Positions 42,504-51,422 of a stretch of 64,000 nt of DNA are shown piece after piece (the stretch's first letter is position 1; each line of letters opens with the position of its first letter). The position numbers and the translations under genes were made by a program. This stretch comes from Hydrogenovibrio sp965140365 (lineage in GTDB: Bacteria; Pseudomonadota; Gammaproteobacteria; Thiomicrospirales; Thiomicrospiraceae): NCBI GenBank assembly GCA_965140365.1, contig OZ223196.1; one strand, given 5' to 3'. The notes beneath the pieces were generated by a model. That model saw only the letters and a list, made by a program, of their open reading frames with translations, was not told where the DNA came from and did not search any database.

Positions 42504-43325
42504 TCAAGAGGAAGATGATTCGCTGGCGTTTGGTGAAGCTAATGGCTGGCTGGCCTCTTTAGCGACTCTTTCCGAAGCCGCTTGAGCGCTTTCCAATAAT
42601 TCACTCATACGGGGACGCCAATCGTTGACGATTAAGGAGGATCCTTGTTTGATTTTACAGCTACCAACAGCGACACTATCATCCGTTTGTAATCGCCATT
42701 TTTTCTGATGCGCTTGCTGATATTTCTGAATAATATCGGCGTCTTTGGGGTTTAAAATAACTTCCAACTGAACACTGTCATCTGGCAACTGACCAATCGC
42801 TTCTTGTACCGCTTCTAAAACCCAATCGTGACGCGACTGAACTTCTTCCCCGACTAAGGTTTCTGCCAAATCCAACGACAATTTGGCCAAGGACTCGAAG
42901 ACACTTTGTGCAATCTGCTGATAGGGATCACTCATCGCCTCGACAAGGTTTTGCATGGATTTAACCTGTGCGGATAAGGCCGCATCGGCTTCCTTTTCGG
43001 CTTTTTCAAACGCTTCTTTTCGGCCGACTTCCAATCCTTCTTGGTAGCCGGCGTCATACCCTTCTTTTTGAGCCGATTCATAAGCCTCTTTTTTCAAAAC
43101 CGAAGCTCGACGGAGGATTTCAGGACGAATTTCCTCGCGCAATTTTTCTTCAACATCAGAGCGAAGCTTTTGTTCTTTTTCGGCTTCTTCTTTTGCAAGA
43201 TCCTGATATTGCCACGCTTTGATTTCCGGAGCTTCAACGTCATCGGCACGTAATAAAGTCGCAACCGGCAGAGCCTCTTCTTCCCCCGGAGCGTCTTTGG
43301 TCAACGGGGTGTCGTCAATGGCCAT
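42504..43325 (-). CDS. fliH: Flagellar assembly protein FliH
   Basis: 273 residues. The N-terminus is charged and helical (AWQYQDLAKEEAEKEQKLRSDVEEKLREEI), a glycine-spaced middle (GYDAGYQEGLEVGRKEAFEKAEKEA) has the GxxxG repeats of FliH, and the C-terminal export-ATPase binding domain ends ...GSSLIVNDWRPRMSELLESA. It regulates FliI. The ATG is directly adjacent to the fliG stop. Confidence 0.94.
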   Translation of the reverse strand: MAIDDTPLTKDAPGEEEALPVATLLRADDVEAPEIKAWQYQDLAKEEAEKEQKLRSDVEEKLREEIRPEILRRASVLKKEAYESAQKEGYDAGYQEGLEVGRKEAFEKAEKEADAALSAQVKSMQNLVEAMSDPYQQIAQSVFESLAKLSLDLAETLVGEEVQSRHDWVLEAVQEAIGQLPDDSVQLEVILNPKDADIIQKYQQAHQKKWRLQTDDSVAVGSCKIKQGSSLIVNDWRPRMSELLESAQAASERVAKEASQPLASPNASESSSS

Positions 43326-44345
43326 TTAGACGAACTCCTCGCCACCACCCGGCATCATAACCTTCTCTTCGTCGGCCAGACGGCGAACGGTTTGAATAAT
43401 GGTTCTCTGCGCTTCTTCGACATCGCTGAGTTTGACTGGTCCGGTCATTTCCAATTCCTCTCTCAGCATCTCGGCTTGACGTTTGGACATGTTTTCCAGG
43501 AACAATTCCACCATCGTTTGATCGGCTCCCTTAAGCGCGATTTTAAGCACATCGGTTGGAACTTCGCCCAGAATGGTTTGAATGCCTCTCGGTTCGATGC
43601 CGCTGATGTCTTCGAATACGAACATTTTGTCTTGAATCGCTTTACTGATGTCTTCATGCTCAACCGCAATGTCGTCCAACACACGTGAATCCACACCGCC
43701 ACCAACTAAGTTGAGGATTTCTGCCGCACGTTTTTCACCACCAATAGTCGCCAGTTTACCGCCTTCGCCGTCACTGGAAGCATGCTCTAACACTTCGTTC
43801 AAATCGAACAAAGCGCGCGGCTGAATTGTGGTCAGGGTGGCAATACGATAAATGACTTCCGACTGGAAACGTTCAGGAATCCCCGCCAGAATTTCCGCCG
43901 ACAGATCGGGCTCAAAGTAAGACAATACGATGGCCACGACCTGTGGGTGTTCATTACGCAGCATATTGGAAATGGTTGATGGATGCATCCACTTCAAGGC
44001 TTCCAGCCCTTTTACTTGATCGCCCAGCATCGCGGCATCCATTAAGCCACCGCCGCCTTCACCCAAAGCATCCACCATCAAGGATTGAGCGTATTCGGTC
44101 GGGTTAATGCCCAATGCATCTTCACCCAATTCATCCATAAAGCTTTTCAGCACCACATGAATGTCGGAATGCGATACATCGGATACATCGGTCATGGCGG
44201 TACCAATCTGTTGTACCTCTCGCGGATTGAGGTGCGACAAAACTTTGGAAGCCGTTTCCTTGCCCAACGCCAGCAACAGAATCGAGGTCTTTTCCAAACC
44301 AGTCAAATTGTCATCACCAACTTCTTCGATTTCTGAATTCGCCAT
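43326..44345 (-). CDS. fliG: Flagellar motor switch protein FliG
   Basis: 339 residues. FliG-N (KTSILLLALGKETASKVLSHLNPREVQQIGTAM), FliG-M with EHPQVVAIVLSYFEPDLSAEILAGIPE, and FliG-C with the torque helix (VLKIALKGADQTMVELFLENMSKRQAEMLREELEM). It couples the rotor to MotA. It lies 1 bp after fliF. Confidence 0.97.
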   Translation of the reverse strand: MANSEIEEVGDDNLTGLEKTSILLLALGKETASKVLSHLNPREVQQIGTAMTDVSDVSHSDIHVVLKSFMDELGEDALGINPTEYAQSLMVDALGEGGGGLMDAAMLGDQVKGLEALKWMHPSTISNMLRNEHPQVVAIVLSYFEPDLSAEILAGIPERFQSEVIYRIATLTTIQPRALFDLNEVLEHASSDGEGGKLATIGGEKRAAEILNLVGGGVDSRVLDDIAVEHEDISKAIQDKMFVFEDISGIEPRGIQTILGEVPTDVLKIALKGADQTMVELFLENMSKRQAEMLREELEMTGPVKLSDVEEAQRTIIQTVRRLADEEKVMMPGGGEEFV

Positions 44346-44346
44346 A

Positions 44347-46032
44347 TTACTTTTCCTTCGTCATCCATTGCTTGATGATGTGAGCGGCCAGTTTCGGGTC
44401 CGCCGACACAATGGCTTTGACTTTCTCGAGCATCTCTTTTTCTTTCTCGGAGGTCTCATCATCCTCTTCTGCTTTCTGCTCGACTTCTTCATTCATCTGT
44501 TCAAGCGCACGTGAAATTTCGTCCGCATTTTCAAGCTTTTCTTCTTCCTCCGGAACATCTTCCGGATAATCCACCACCGTTTCTTCGCGTTTCGATAGGT
44601 CTTTCAACATTGGACGTATCACGCCGAAGATAATAATCAAAACGGCCAGGCCTGCTAATACTTGCTTCACCAGCGTCCAGAACCACGGTTCTTCCCAAAT
44701 TTCCGGGGACGCAAAATCTTCTTGTTTTTCTTGAACAAACGACGCGTTGACAATGCTTAACGTATCGCCACGGGCTTCATCCAAGCCCACGGCATCACTC
44801 ACCAACTGACGGTAACGCGCCAGTTCATCTTCGGTCAAGGGTGTACGCTGGGTATCGCCATTTTCGTCAAGCGTCAACTTATCATCCAACACAACGGCCA
44901 CCGACAAACGTCGAATGCTTCCAACGGAGTTCTTGATATGACTCACCGTACGGTCCAATTCGTAATTCTTGGTGGTTTTCTCTTTGGAGTTTTTCAGATT
45001 CGGGTCTTTTTCCGGTTCATAGCCTTCTTCCGGTGCAATCCCGGCACGCGGAGGCTGATTGGTTAAAGCGCCCGGAATGCCCATCGGGCCTTCATTACGG
45101 TTAATTTCTTTAATTTCCTGCTCGGAACGAATGGCTTCCGGGTCCGGTTCATAATTTTCGCGCGTTTGTTCCTGCTGCGTAAAATCCAATTCCGCCGTAA
45201 CCTGAGCCCGTACTTTGTGGTCGCCACCGGCAACCGGTGTCAATAAACGCACAATTCGGCGGGATAAGGTATCTTCCACTTGACGGGTATAACCAAGCTG
45301 CTTCAGGCTGACATTCATAATGCCGGAATGGGAATCACTGGTCAGCAAGTTCCCCTGCTGATCAACAACCGTTACGCCTTTAGGCTTCATATTCGGAATA
45401 CTGGACGACACTAGATACACAATGGCATTAACCTGCTCTTCACCCAAAGAACGCCCCGGGTAAAGCTTCACCGTCACCGATGCTGTGGGTTCTTGCTGTT
45501 TCCGGACAAAAACCGATCGCTTTGGCATCCCCAAAAGAACACGAGCCGATTTCACTGCGTTAATACTGGAAACCGATTTCGCTAACTCCCCTTCCAGGGC
45601 TCGTTGGTACTGCGTGGTTTCTTTAAATTGAGAAATCCCGAACCCTTGGTCGATATCAAGCAATTGATAGCCGGTCGGCGCTTGTTTTGGATAACCTTGA
45701 GCCGCCAATTTCAAACGCAATGAATGCACCATCTCATTCGGCACCAAAATCGCGCCGGAGTTTTCTTCAATCTTATAGGGAACGTTTTCTTGGTCGAGGG
45801 TTTGAATAACCTCATTCATGTCTTTGGCATCCATGCTGCCAAAAAGAAGCGTATAGTTAGTGGATTGAGACCAAAGAATAATACCGACAGCCAGAGCCAC
45901 ACTGGCAGCCAAAGCAATGACCAAACTCACTTGTTTCGCGACGGAAAGCGACGTGAGGTTTTTAAGGAGAGGGGAACCTTCCGACGCCTTTTGCGAACTT
46001 AAACTAGGATCAAGAGTAGGTTGTTCAGCCAT
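44347..46032 (-). CDS. fliF: Flagellar MS-ring protein FliF
   Basis: 561 residues. TM1 is at ~35-55 (VSLVIALAASVALAVGIILW). The periplasmic ring-building domains include GSMDAKDMNEVIQTLDQENVPY and ARVLLGMPKRSVFVRKQQEPTASVTVKL. TM2 is ~455-478 (VKQVLAGLAVLIIIFGVIRPML). The C-tail (~500-561) is acidic and binds FliG. A one-mismatch palindrome lies at 44646. Confidence 0.97.
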   Translation of the reverse strand: MAEQPTLDPSLSSQKASEGSPLLKNLTSLSVAKQVSLVIALAASVALAVGIILWSQSTNYTLLFGSMDAKDMNEVIQTLDQENVPYKIEENSGAILVPNEMVHSLRLKLAAQGYPKQAPTGYQLLDIDQGFGISQFKETTQYQRALEGELAKSVSSINAVKSARVLLGMPKRSVFVRKQQEPTASVTVKLYPGRSLGEEQVNAIVYLVSSSIPNMKPKGVTVVDQQGNLLTSDSHSGIMNVSLKQLGYTRQVEDTLSRRIVRLLTPVAGGDHKVRAQVTAELDFTQQEQTRENYEPDPEAIRSEQEIKEINRNEGPMGIPGALTNQPPRAGIAPEEGYEPEKDPNLKNSKEKTTKNYELDRTVSHIKNSVGSIRRLSVAVVLDDKLTLDENGDTQRTPLTEDELARYRQLVSDAVGLDEARGDTLSIVNASFVQEKQEDFASPEIWEEPWFWTLVKQVLAGLAVLIIIFGVIRPMLKDLSKREETVVDYPEDVPEEEEKLENADEISRALEQMNEEVEQKAEEDDETSEKEKEMLEKVKAIVSADPKLAAHIIKQWMTKEK

Positions 46033-46062
46033 CGAAAAAATAGTCTCTTGTTACAAAAATGC

Positions 46063-46395
46063 TTAAATCGGCATGTTTTTAATATCTTTGTAAGCTTCAA
46101 CCAGTTTGTTTCGAACCTGTGTCATTGCTTGAAAAGATAAACTCGCCTTTTGCGCTTGAACCATTACTTCGGTCAGATCAACGTCTTCGCCTTTCTCAAA
46201 AGCGGTTTTCATTGCAGAAGATTTATTCTGTTCTTCCGCAACCGAATTGACGGACTGCGACAGTAACTCGGCAAAATTCCCCGCCGCCTCGGCACCTTTT
46301 TCCGGTTGTTTAACCGGTTGCGACTGAGAGGCCGCTTCCGCCGCAAGGGAACGCATTTGCAACATTAAACTTTGAGTGTCTACCGAATTAGTCAT
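46063..46395 (-). CDS. fliE: Flagellar hook-basal body protein FliE
   Basis: 110 residues. The conserved C-terminal part is FAELLSQSVNSVAEEQNKSSAMKTAFEKGEDVDLTEVMVQAQKASLSFQAMTQVRNKLVEAYKDIKNMPI. It links the MS ring and the rod. It is the first gene of fliEFGHIJK and is preceded by a sigma-54 promoter. Confidence 0.95.
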   Translation of the reverse strand: MTNSVDTQSLMLQMRSLAAEAASQSQPVKQPEKGAEAAGNFAELLSQSVNSVAEEQNKSSAMKTAFEKGEDVDLTEVMVQAQKASLSFQAMTQVRNKLVEAYKDIKNMPI

Positions 46396-46476
46396 GATTT
46401 CGTTAAAACTCCATTAAATCGAGGACTTTCGATAAAAATCCAACCGATATTTTTATGATTCAATTATGACACAATG

Positions 46477-46492
46477 AGCAATTGATATGCCA
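46477..46492 (-). promoter_or_regulatory. Sigma-54 promoter of the fliE operon
   Basis: On the minus strand TGGCATATCAATTGCT matches TGGCAC-N5-TTGCA with GG and GC at the correct 10-bp spacing, ~82 bp before the fliE ATG. The rest of the 224-bp gap upstream is non-coding. A TGTGT/ACACA inverted pair near 46497-46516 could be part of an activator site. Confidence 0.8.
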
Positions 46493-46619
46493 AAAATGTG
46501 TCAAATAAATAACACAACCTTCAACGCTTTAAAACTGGGGCCTTGAGGAACAAAATTCGCCCTTTGTTTACAAGCGGTGTAGCCTGAACCATATCGCCAA
46601 TGTAACATGTTTCAGCAAG

Positions 46620-48002
46620 CTATAAAACATCCAAGCCCTGTTCTTTAAATCTGGCCAACTTATAACGCAAAGTACGTGGACTGATATTCAACGCCTCCGC
46701 TGTTTTTTGTCGGTGGCCGTTATTGGCTTTGAGTGTTTCCAAAATGATCTGCACTTCACGTTCTTTTAAATCCGTTGTACTGGTCATGGCTTCTTCAAGA
46801 CCGCTAGATGCGGCGTTCAAACCATCTCCCGAACGATTCATTCCAGAGGGGTGAGCAACCGGCGGTGCATCCATTTCAAAAGTGTCATCAAAAAAAATGT
46901 CTTGCTTTTGAATGGTTTCGCCCGACATCATGACCAACGCACGCTGAATAACGTTATCCAACTCACGAATATTACCGGGCCACGGAAACTCAATCAGCGC
47001 TTTCAACGCGGGGGCCGACAACATCGGCTCAACTCGGCGACCACCGCAGTGACGCTGCAAAAGTCGTTCCGCAATGGCTGCGATGTCTTTCGGTCGACTC
47101 CGCAAGGGAGGAATGCGCATCGGAAACACATTCAACCGGTAAAACAAGTCTTCACGAAAGTCACCATCGGCGATAGCCTGTTTCATGTCGATATTGGAAG
47201 CGCTCAAGACTCGAACGTCTAATTTGATCATTTTCGAGCTACCGATACGCTCCACTTCACGCTCTTGCAGAACACGCAGTAACTTAGCCTGCAAATCCGG
47301 TTTCATCTCACCGATTTCATCCAAGAAGATGGTGCCGCCCTGCGCTAACTCAAATTTGCCGGGCATCGACTTCAACGCACCGGTAAAAGCCCCTTTTTCA
47401 TAACCGAACAAGGTGGCTTCCAACATATTTTCAGGGATGGCGGCACAGTTAATCGCAATAAACGGTTGCTTATTGCGATTAGAGTGATTATGAATAAAAC
47501 GCGCCAATACTTCCTTACCGGTTCCACTTTCACCGGTAATCAGAACCGTCGTGTCACTTTCCGCCACTTTTTGAGCCATCGCTTTTAATTGAATGGTGGT
47601 CGAATCCGCGACAACAAAGTCTTCTTCCGCCGATGCATCGCGGTAAAAATAGGCCCGGGCCTTTTCCACCAGAATATCCGCTTCAAACGGTTTCAAAATG
47701 TAATCAACCGCACCGGATTTCATGGCATCCACCGCTTGTTCGACCGTACCATAAGCGGTCATCAAGACAATTGGAAGATAGGGCTTAATAGCGCGAATAC
47801 GCTTCATCAAGTCATAGCCATCCATACTGCCGTCCATACGAATATCGCTAAACACCATGGCAATTTCGTCATCCAGTGCGACCAGCGCTTCTTCAGCGGA
47901 GCTGACCGCCACAACCTCAAAGTCATTCAACTCAAGCGTGTCGACCAATGCTTCCTGCAATTTCAGGTCATCTTCCACCACAAGTATTTTCGCTAGAGTC
48001 AT
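46620..48002 (-). CDS. flrC: Flagellar response regulator FlrC/FleR (sigma-54 activator)
   Basis: 460 residues. Receiver (VVEDDLKLQEALVDTLEL, FSDIRMDGSMDGYDLM, KPF), AAA+ domain with GESGTGKEV and the sigma-54 contact loop YEKGAFTGALKSMPG, and a C-terminal Fis-type HTH (NNGHRQKTAEALNISPRTLRYKLARFKEQG). It activates sigma-54 dependent hook-basal body genes when phosphorylated by FlrB. It overlaps flrB (ATGA) and lies upstream of the fliE promoter. Confidence 0.95.
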   Translation of the reverse strand: MTLAKILVVEDDLKLQEALVDTLELNDFEVVAVSSAEEALVALDDEIAMVFSDIRMDGSMDGYDLMKRIRAIKPYLPIVLMTAYGTVEQAVDAMKSGAVDYILKPFEADILVEKARAYFYRDASAEEDFVVADSTTIQLKAMAQKVAESDTTVLITGESGTGKEVLARFIHNHSNRNKQPFIAINCAAIPENMLEATLFGYEKGAFTGALKSMPGKFELAQGGTIFLDEIGEMKPDLQAKLLRVLQEREVERIGSSKMIKLDVRVLSASNIDMKQAIADGDFREDLFYRLNVFPMRIPPLRSRPKDIAAIAERLLQRHCGGRRVEPMLSAPALKALIEFPWPGNIRELDNVIQRALVMMSGETIQKQDIFFDDTFEMDAPPVAHPSGMNRSGDGLNAASSGLEEAMTSTTDLKEREVQIILETLKANNGHRQKTAEALNISPRTLRYKLARFKEQGLDVL

Positions 48003-49183
48003 GCATCCTCTCCATTTGCTAATAACGGCAATCTTAGGCCGAAGACGGCTCCACGCCCTTTTACCGATTTCACCCAGGCTTCACCACCGTGTGCTTCGGC
48101 GACGGCTCTGACTACGGCCAATCCCAAGCCGGTGCCCTGCGCGCGGCTGGTAAAAAAAGGTTCAAAAATTTTCTCATTCATTTCTTCACTCAAGCCCGGC
48201 CCATTATCCGCAACCGTAATATCGACTTGATGGCGTTTTTCGTCCAGTGCCGCCGACACGTCAATTTCAGCGTGCTCGGAAACAATGTCAATAGCATTAC
48301 TGACCAAATTTTCCAAGGCGGTCAACAACGCATCCTGATCGCCTAAAACCACCAGGCCTGGTGATTTTTCATGAAACCGAATCAAACTGTGTGACTGTTG
48401 AACTTTCGGCTCTACCGAGTGTTTCAACCCCTCTAAAAGCGCACTAATCTCAACCTTTTGGTCTTTGGCCTTACCACCTTTTGCATATTGCAGCATATCG
48501 TTTACCAGGGCTTCCAAATGACGTAAGCTGGTTAAAGTCTTGGCCACAAACTTTTCACGCTTATCGTCCCCCAGCTGTGCTGAGGACATTTGCGACACAT
48601 ACAAGAGCGCAGAAGCTAAAGGCGTACGAACTTGGTGAGCAAGAGAAGCCGCCATTTCGCCCATAGAACTCAAACGTTGGTGGCGGCTCATGTGTTGCTG
48701 TAAATCTCTCGCCGCCGTCACATCCTGAATCAACAAGATTTTGCCATTTAGATGCGCTCCGTGATCTTGAGACAAACTCAACGGTGATTCGGATAACTGA
48801 TAACAATCTTGGTTGTGCGTGATCAATTCACCGGCATCGTTGGCAATCAAAAAAACATTGCGCACCACGACCTCCCAGTTGCGATCAATCGCATCGGCCC
48901 CCAGGATGGTTTCGGCCGCCGGATTCATATCAATAATACGGTCGTGCTCATCCAACACAATTACGCCGGCCGGCAATAAATTCAATAACTGCTTAAGACG
49001 CTCGCCAACACGGTGCTTTTCACGATTACTCTCGTCTAACTTGTGCTGAAGATCTTCAACCTCATGTTGCAAAGACTCATAAGCCAGAGTCAATTGTGAA
49101 GACGTCTGATTAAACAGTTCAAATGCTTCTTCCAGCTCGGCTAAACGCTTTTGCTCAACCGCATTATCCTTGGCTTCGTCCAC
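47999..49183 (-). CDS. flrB: Flagellar sensor histidine kinase FlrB/FleS
   Basis: 394 residues, no membrane helix. An N-terminal coiled coil, a PAS domain (LLPAGVIVLDEHDRIIDMNPAAETILGADAIDRNWE), then HisKA with SLAHQVRTPLASALLY and HATPase boxes NLVSNAIDI, DNGPGLSEEM and GTGLGLAVVRAVAEAHGG. It is the partner of FlrC. Its start is 12 bp after the flrA stop, so no room exists for a separate promoter. Confidence 0.95.
   Translation of the reverse strand: MDEAKDNAVEQKRLAELEEAFELFNQTSSQLTLAYESLQHEVEDLQHKLDESNREKHRVGERLKQLLNLLPAGVIVLDEHDRIIDMNPAAETILGADAIDRNWEVVVRNVFLIANDAGELITHNQDCYQLSESPLSLSQDHGAHLNGKILLIQDVTAARDLQQHMSRHQRLSSMGEMAASLAHQVRTPLASALLYVSQMSSAQLGDDKREKFVAKTLTSLRHLEALVNDMLQYAKGGKAKDQKVEISALLEGLKHSVEPKVQQSHSLIRFHEKSPGLVVLGDQDALLTALENLVSNAIDIVSEHAEIDVSAALDEKRHQVDITVADNGPGLSEEMNEKIFEPFFTSRAQGTGLGLAVVRAVAEAHGGEAWVKSVKGRGAVFGLRLPLLANGEDA
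48352..48361. repeat. CCAGGCCTGG palindrome, copy 10 (inside flrB)
   Basis: Exact copy with ACCAGGCCTGGT extension, read as Pro-Gly-Leu. Confidence 0.85.
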
Positions 49184-49195
49184 AAAGAGCCCTTA

Positions 49196-50317
49196 TCAGT
49201 TCAAGTTAAATTTGCGAATTTTTTCGACGAGTGTTGTTCGGTTCGTTTGTAACAGTTTAGCGGCTTGCGACACATTACCATCCGTTTGAACCAACGCTTT
49301 TTGAATCAGCTGCACTTCCATTTCCACCAAATACGACTTTAGGTCCAATCCTTCTTCCAAGTTAGGTGCCGCACTGGAAGCGGAAAAACTGTTTTCTTCA
49401 GAAGTACTCTCTGAAGGCTCAATCGAACCGGATTCCATTACAATTTCGGTTGCCGAGATTTGCCCTGTCTGCTCGCAGGAACCCGCATCTCTAGCTTCTT
49501 GCGCCAACTGAGACGAATCAATGCGAATCAAACTGGCATCTTCAGGGAGTTCAATTTGATACTTCACCGGCAAGTCGTCGTAATCGACGGTTAAATCGGG
49601 AAAAAGAATGGACAAGCGTTCCGATAAGTTCCCTAACTCTCGCACATTACCCGGCCACGAATAATGCTGCAAAGCGATCATCGCTTTTTCCGATAATTTA
49701 GGAATCTCGCGCCCCATTGCCTGGATTTTATCAAACATAAAGTCGAACAAATCCGGGATATCTTCCGGGCGCTCTCTCAAAGAAGGCATTTCAATCGGAA
49801 AAACGTTCAGGCGATAGAACAAGTCTTCACGAAAAGAGCCATCGGCAATGTTATCTTCCAAGTTTCTGTGCGTGGCCGCAATGACTCGAACATCACACTC
49901 AAAACTTTTATTACCGCCCACCCGTTCATAAATTCGTTCTTGCAGAACACGCAACAACTTCACTTGCATCGGCAATGGCATATCGCCAATTTCGTCAAGA
50001 AAAATCGTTCCTTTTTCCGCCATTTCAAAACGACCTTTTCGAGCCGTAATCGCGCCGGTAAAAGCCCCTTTTTCATGACCAAATAATTCGGATTCCAGCA
50101 GTTCACCCGGGATGGCACCGCAATTAATAGGTATAAATGATTGATTGGATCGATTGGAAACGGAGTGTAGGGTTTGGGCGACAACTTCTTTACCCGTTCC
50201 CGACTCCCCGAGAATGAGGACGGTTGCATCTGTCTTGGCAACCTGTTGAATGAGTTTTTTGACTTGTTGCATGGCTGGTCCGTTACCAACCAATGAGGAT
50301 AAAAGTTCTTCTTTCAT
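49196..50317 (-). CDS. flrA: FlrA/FleQ-type master regulator lacking the N-terminal domain
   Basis: 373 residues, versus ~480-490 in FleQ/FlrA. The protein starts at the AAA+ domain (SSLVGNGPAMQQVKKLIQQVAKTDATVLILGESGTGKEVVAQTL). The sigma-54 contact loop is HEKGAFTGAITARKG. The C-terminal HTH (NVSQAAKLLQTNRTTLVEKIRKFNL) has the RTTLVEK signature of FleQ. The FleQ/REC-like N-terminal ~120 residues are absent, with only ~115 bp to the next element. Positions that bind c-di-GMP in Pseudomonas FleQ (LFRS, and RN after EVVA) read LLSS and QT here, so c-di-GMP control looks lost (inference). It is first in an operon with flrB and flrC. Confidence 0.88.
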   Translation of the reverse strand: MKEELLSSLVGNGPAMQQVKKLIQQVAKTDATVLILGESGTGKEVVAQTLHSVSNRSNQSFIPINCGAIPGELLESELFGHEKGAFTGAITARKGRFEMAEKGTIFLDEIGDMPLPMQVKLLRVLQERIYERVGGNKSFECDVRVIAATHRNLEDNIADGSFREDLFYRLNVFPIEMPSLRERPEDIPDLFDFMFDKIQAMGREIPKLSEKAMIALQHYSWPGNVRELGNLSERLSILFPDLTVDYDDLPVKYQIELPEDASLIRIDSSQLAQEARDAGSCEQTGQISATEIVMESGSIEPSESTSEENSFSASSAAPNLEEGLDLKSYLVEMEVQLIQKALVQTDGNVSQAAKLLQTNRTTLVEKIRKFNLN

Positions 50318-50350
50318 CTAGCCGCCATCTTATTTGGACATCTAAGGCTC

Positions 50351-50404
50351 TTTATATAAGTTTTTACCTAGGATGTCAAAAATTTGGCATTCTTTTTGCC
50401 AAAT
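50351..50404 (-). promoter_or_regulatory. flrA promoter (sigma-70) with adjacent operator-like inverted repeat
   Basis: On the minus strand TTGACA (50374-50379) and TATAAA (50351-50356) are 17 bp apart, a strong sigma-70 match. Immediately upstream is a perfect 8-bp inverted repeat with a 7-bp spacer (ATTTGGCA / TGCCAAAT, 50382-50404). The repeat also mimics a sigma-54 spacing (TGG ... TGC), so which is used cannot be settled here. Confidence 0.7.
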
Positions 50405-50432
50405 AACCGCCAGATTCGTAAAAAAACTATTT

Positions 50433-50591
50433 GAGAGCTTTGCATGAGTGAGGCGCGATAGAAAAATGAGATAAAATTTTTCTGAATTAGACGAAAAACG
50501 AAGCTAATAGCCAGCTATTAACGAGTTTTTCAACGACATTCAGGGAGATTTTAGCCATTTTTAGCCGTGCACCACCTCGTGCGAAGCTCTC
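50433..50591. mobile_element. 159-bp foldback/MITE-like element, copy 3
   Basis: Ends GAGAGCTTTGCATGAG and its near-inverse. It is bounded by a perfect 5-bp direct repeat TATTT (50428-50432 and 50592-50596). The fliT stop TAG is formed across the right junction: two bases come from the flank and the G from the element. The pre-insertion sequence would also have read TAG, so the coding length is preserved. Confidence 0.92.
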
Positions 50592-50878
50592 TATTTCAAA
50601 TACTGTTTGACCGCCTGTTTTTGCTGTCTTCCCGATGAGACTTGCGATTCTAATTCGTTCATTCTTTGTCGAATCAGAGAGCGAATTTCATCAACATCGT
50701 TCAAGAGTTGACGAATACTCGCCCCTTCAGGCTCATCTTGTGGCGAAGCCTGAATAACATCATCAACTTGGTGGCTCCAAGCAGAGTGACGCTCAATGAA
50801 AGCATCCCAATCGCCTTTTTGAGCCAAGTCGAGCAATAACTGTGATTCATGAAGACAATTTAAAAATGCAGGAGTCAT
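50591..50878 (-). CDS. fliT: Flagellar chaperone FliT
   Basis: About 95 residues from ATG 50878 (MTPAFLNCLHESQLLLDLAQKGDWDAFIERHSAWSHQVDD), with GAGG 5 nt upstream; an upstream in-frame start overlaps fliS and is less likely. It is all-helical, ending in RSLIRQRMNELESQVSSGRQQKQAVKQYLK, which is typical of FliT-like small chaperones of the cap protein FliD. It is the last gene of fliD-fliS-fliT; its stop is shared with a MITE-like insertion. Confidence 0.75.
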   Translation of the reverse strand: MTPAFLNCLHESQLLLDLAQKGDWDAFIERHSAWSHQVDDVIQASPQDEPEGASIRQLLNDVDEIRSLIRQRMNELESQVSSGRQQKQAVKQYLK

Positions 50879-50888
50879 ATAAACCTCA

Positions 50889-51329
50889 TTATGTGGCTTT
50901 TTTAACCATTTCAATTTGAGATTGACTGGCCATTTTAAAATTACTAGGCATCTGGTTCCAGGCGTCTTTCAGCTCGCGTGCCAAGCCAGCCACCTCATCC
51001 AACGTTTCAACCTGATTTTGTGAACTGGCTTCCAGCAAACGACGGTTCATATAAGAATACAAGGCTTCATAGTTTGAGGCCACTTCACCGCCATTATCCA
51101 TGTCCAGATTCGAACGTAAAGACCCAATAATCATAATCGCTTTATTAAGCTTATTGGCCTTTAACTCAAAATCCTTACGCTCCATCGCGCCTTTGGCTAA
51201 TGCCAAGTTATCCAGAATGCCATCGTATAACATGGCGACCAGTTTATGCGGAGTTGCGTCTTCCAACCCCGTTTGCAAGGATGTTTGCTGATATTGATCC
51301 AAAAACTTCTGTTTCATCATTGGATTCAT
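50889..51329 (-). CDS. fliS: Flagellin export chaperone FliS
   Basis: About 146 residues from ATG 51329; AGGGA lies 9 nt upstream, while the ATG three codons earlier has no spacing. Core: DQYQQTSLQTGLEDATPHKLVAMLYDGILDNLALAKGAMERKDFELKANKLNKAIMIIGSLRSNLDMDNGGEVASNYEALYSYMNRRLLEAS. It binds flagellin C-termini in the cytoplasm before export. It is downstream of fliD and 10 bp upstream of fliT. Confidence 0.95.
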   Translation of the reverse strand: MNPMMKQKFLDQYQQTSLQTGLEDATPHKLVAMLYDGILDNLALAKGAMERKDFELKANKLNKAIMIIGSLRSNLDMDNGGEVASNYEALYSYMNRRLLEASSQNQVETLDEVAGLARELKDAWNQMPSNFKMASQSQIEMVKKAT

Positions 51330-51422
51330 TATTCTCATTCCCTATGTTATATCATTGTACTTCGTCATTGATAATACCCAGCTTAAACATAAAAGTGCCT
51401 AAGCCGAGCGATTGCACAATGA

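Noticed and set aside
50382..50404. Sigma-54 promoter for flrA based on TGG ... TGC spacing
   Set aside because: The same bases form a perfect inverted repeat, and a better sigma-70 pair lies just downstream. Kept only as an alternative reading.
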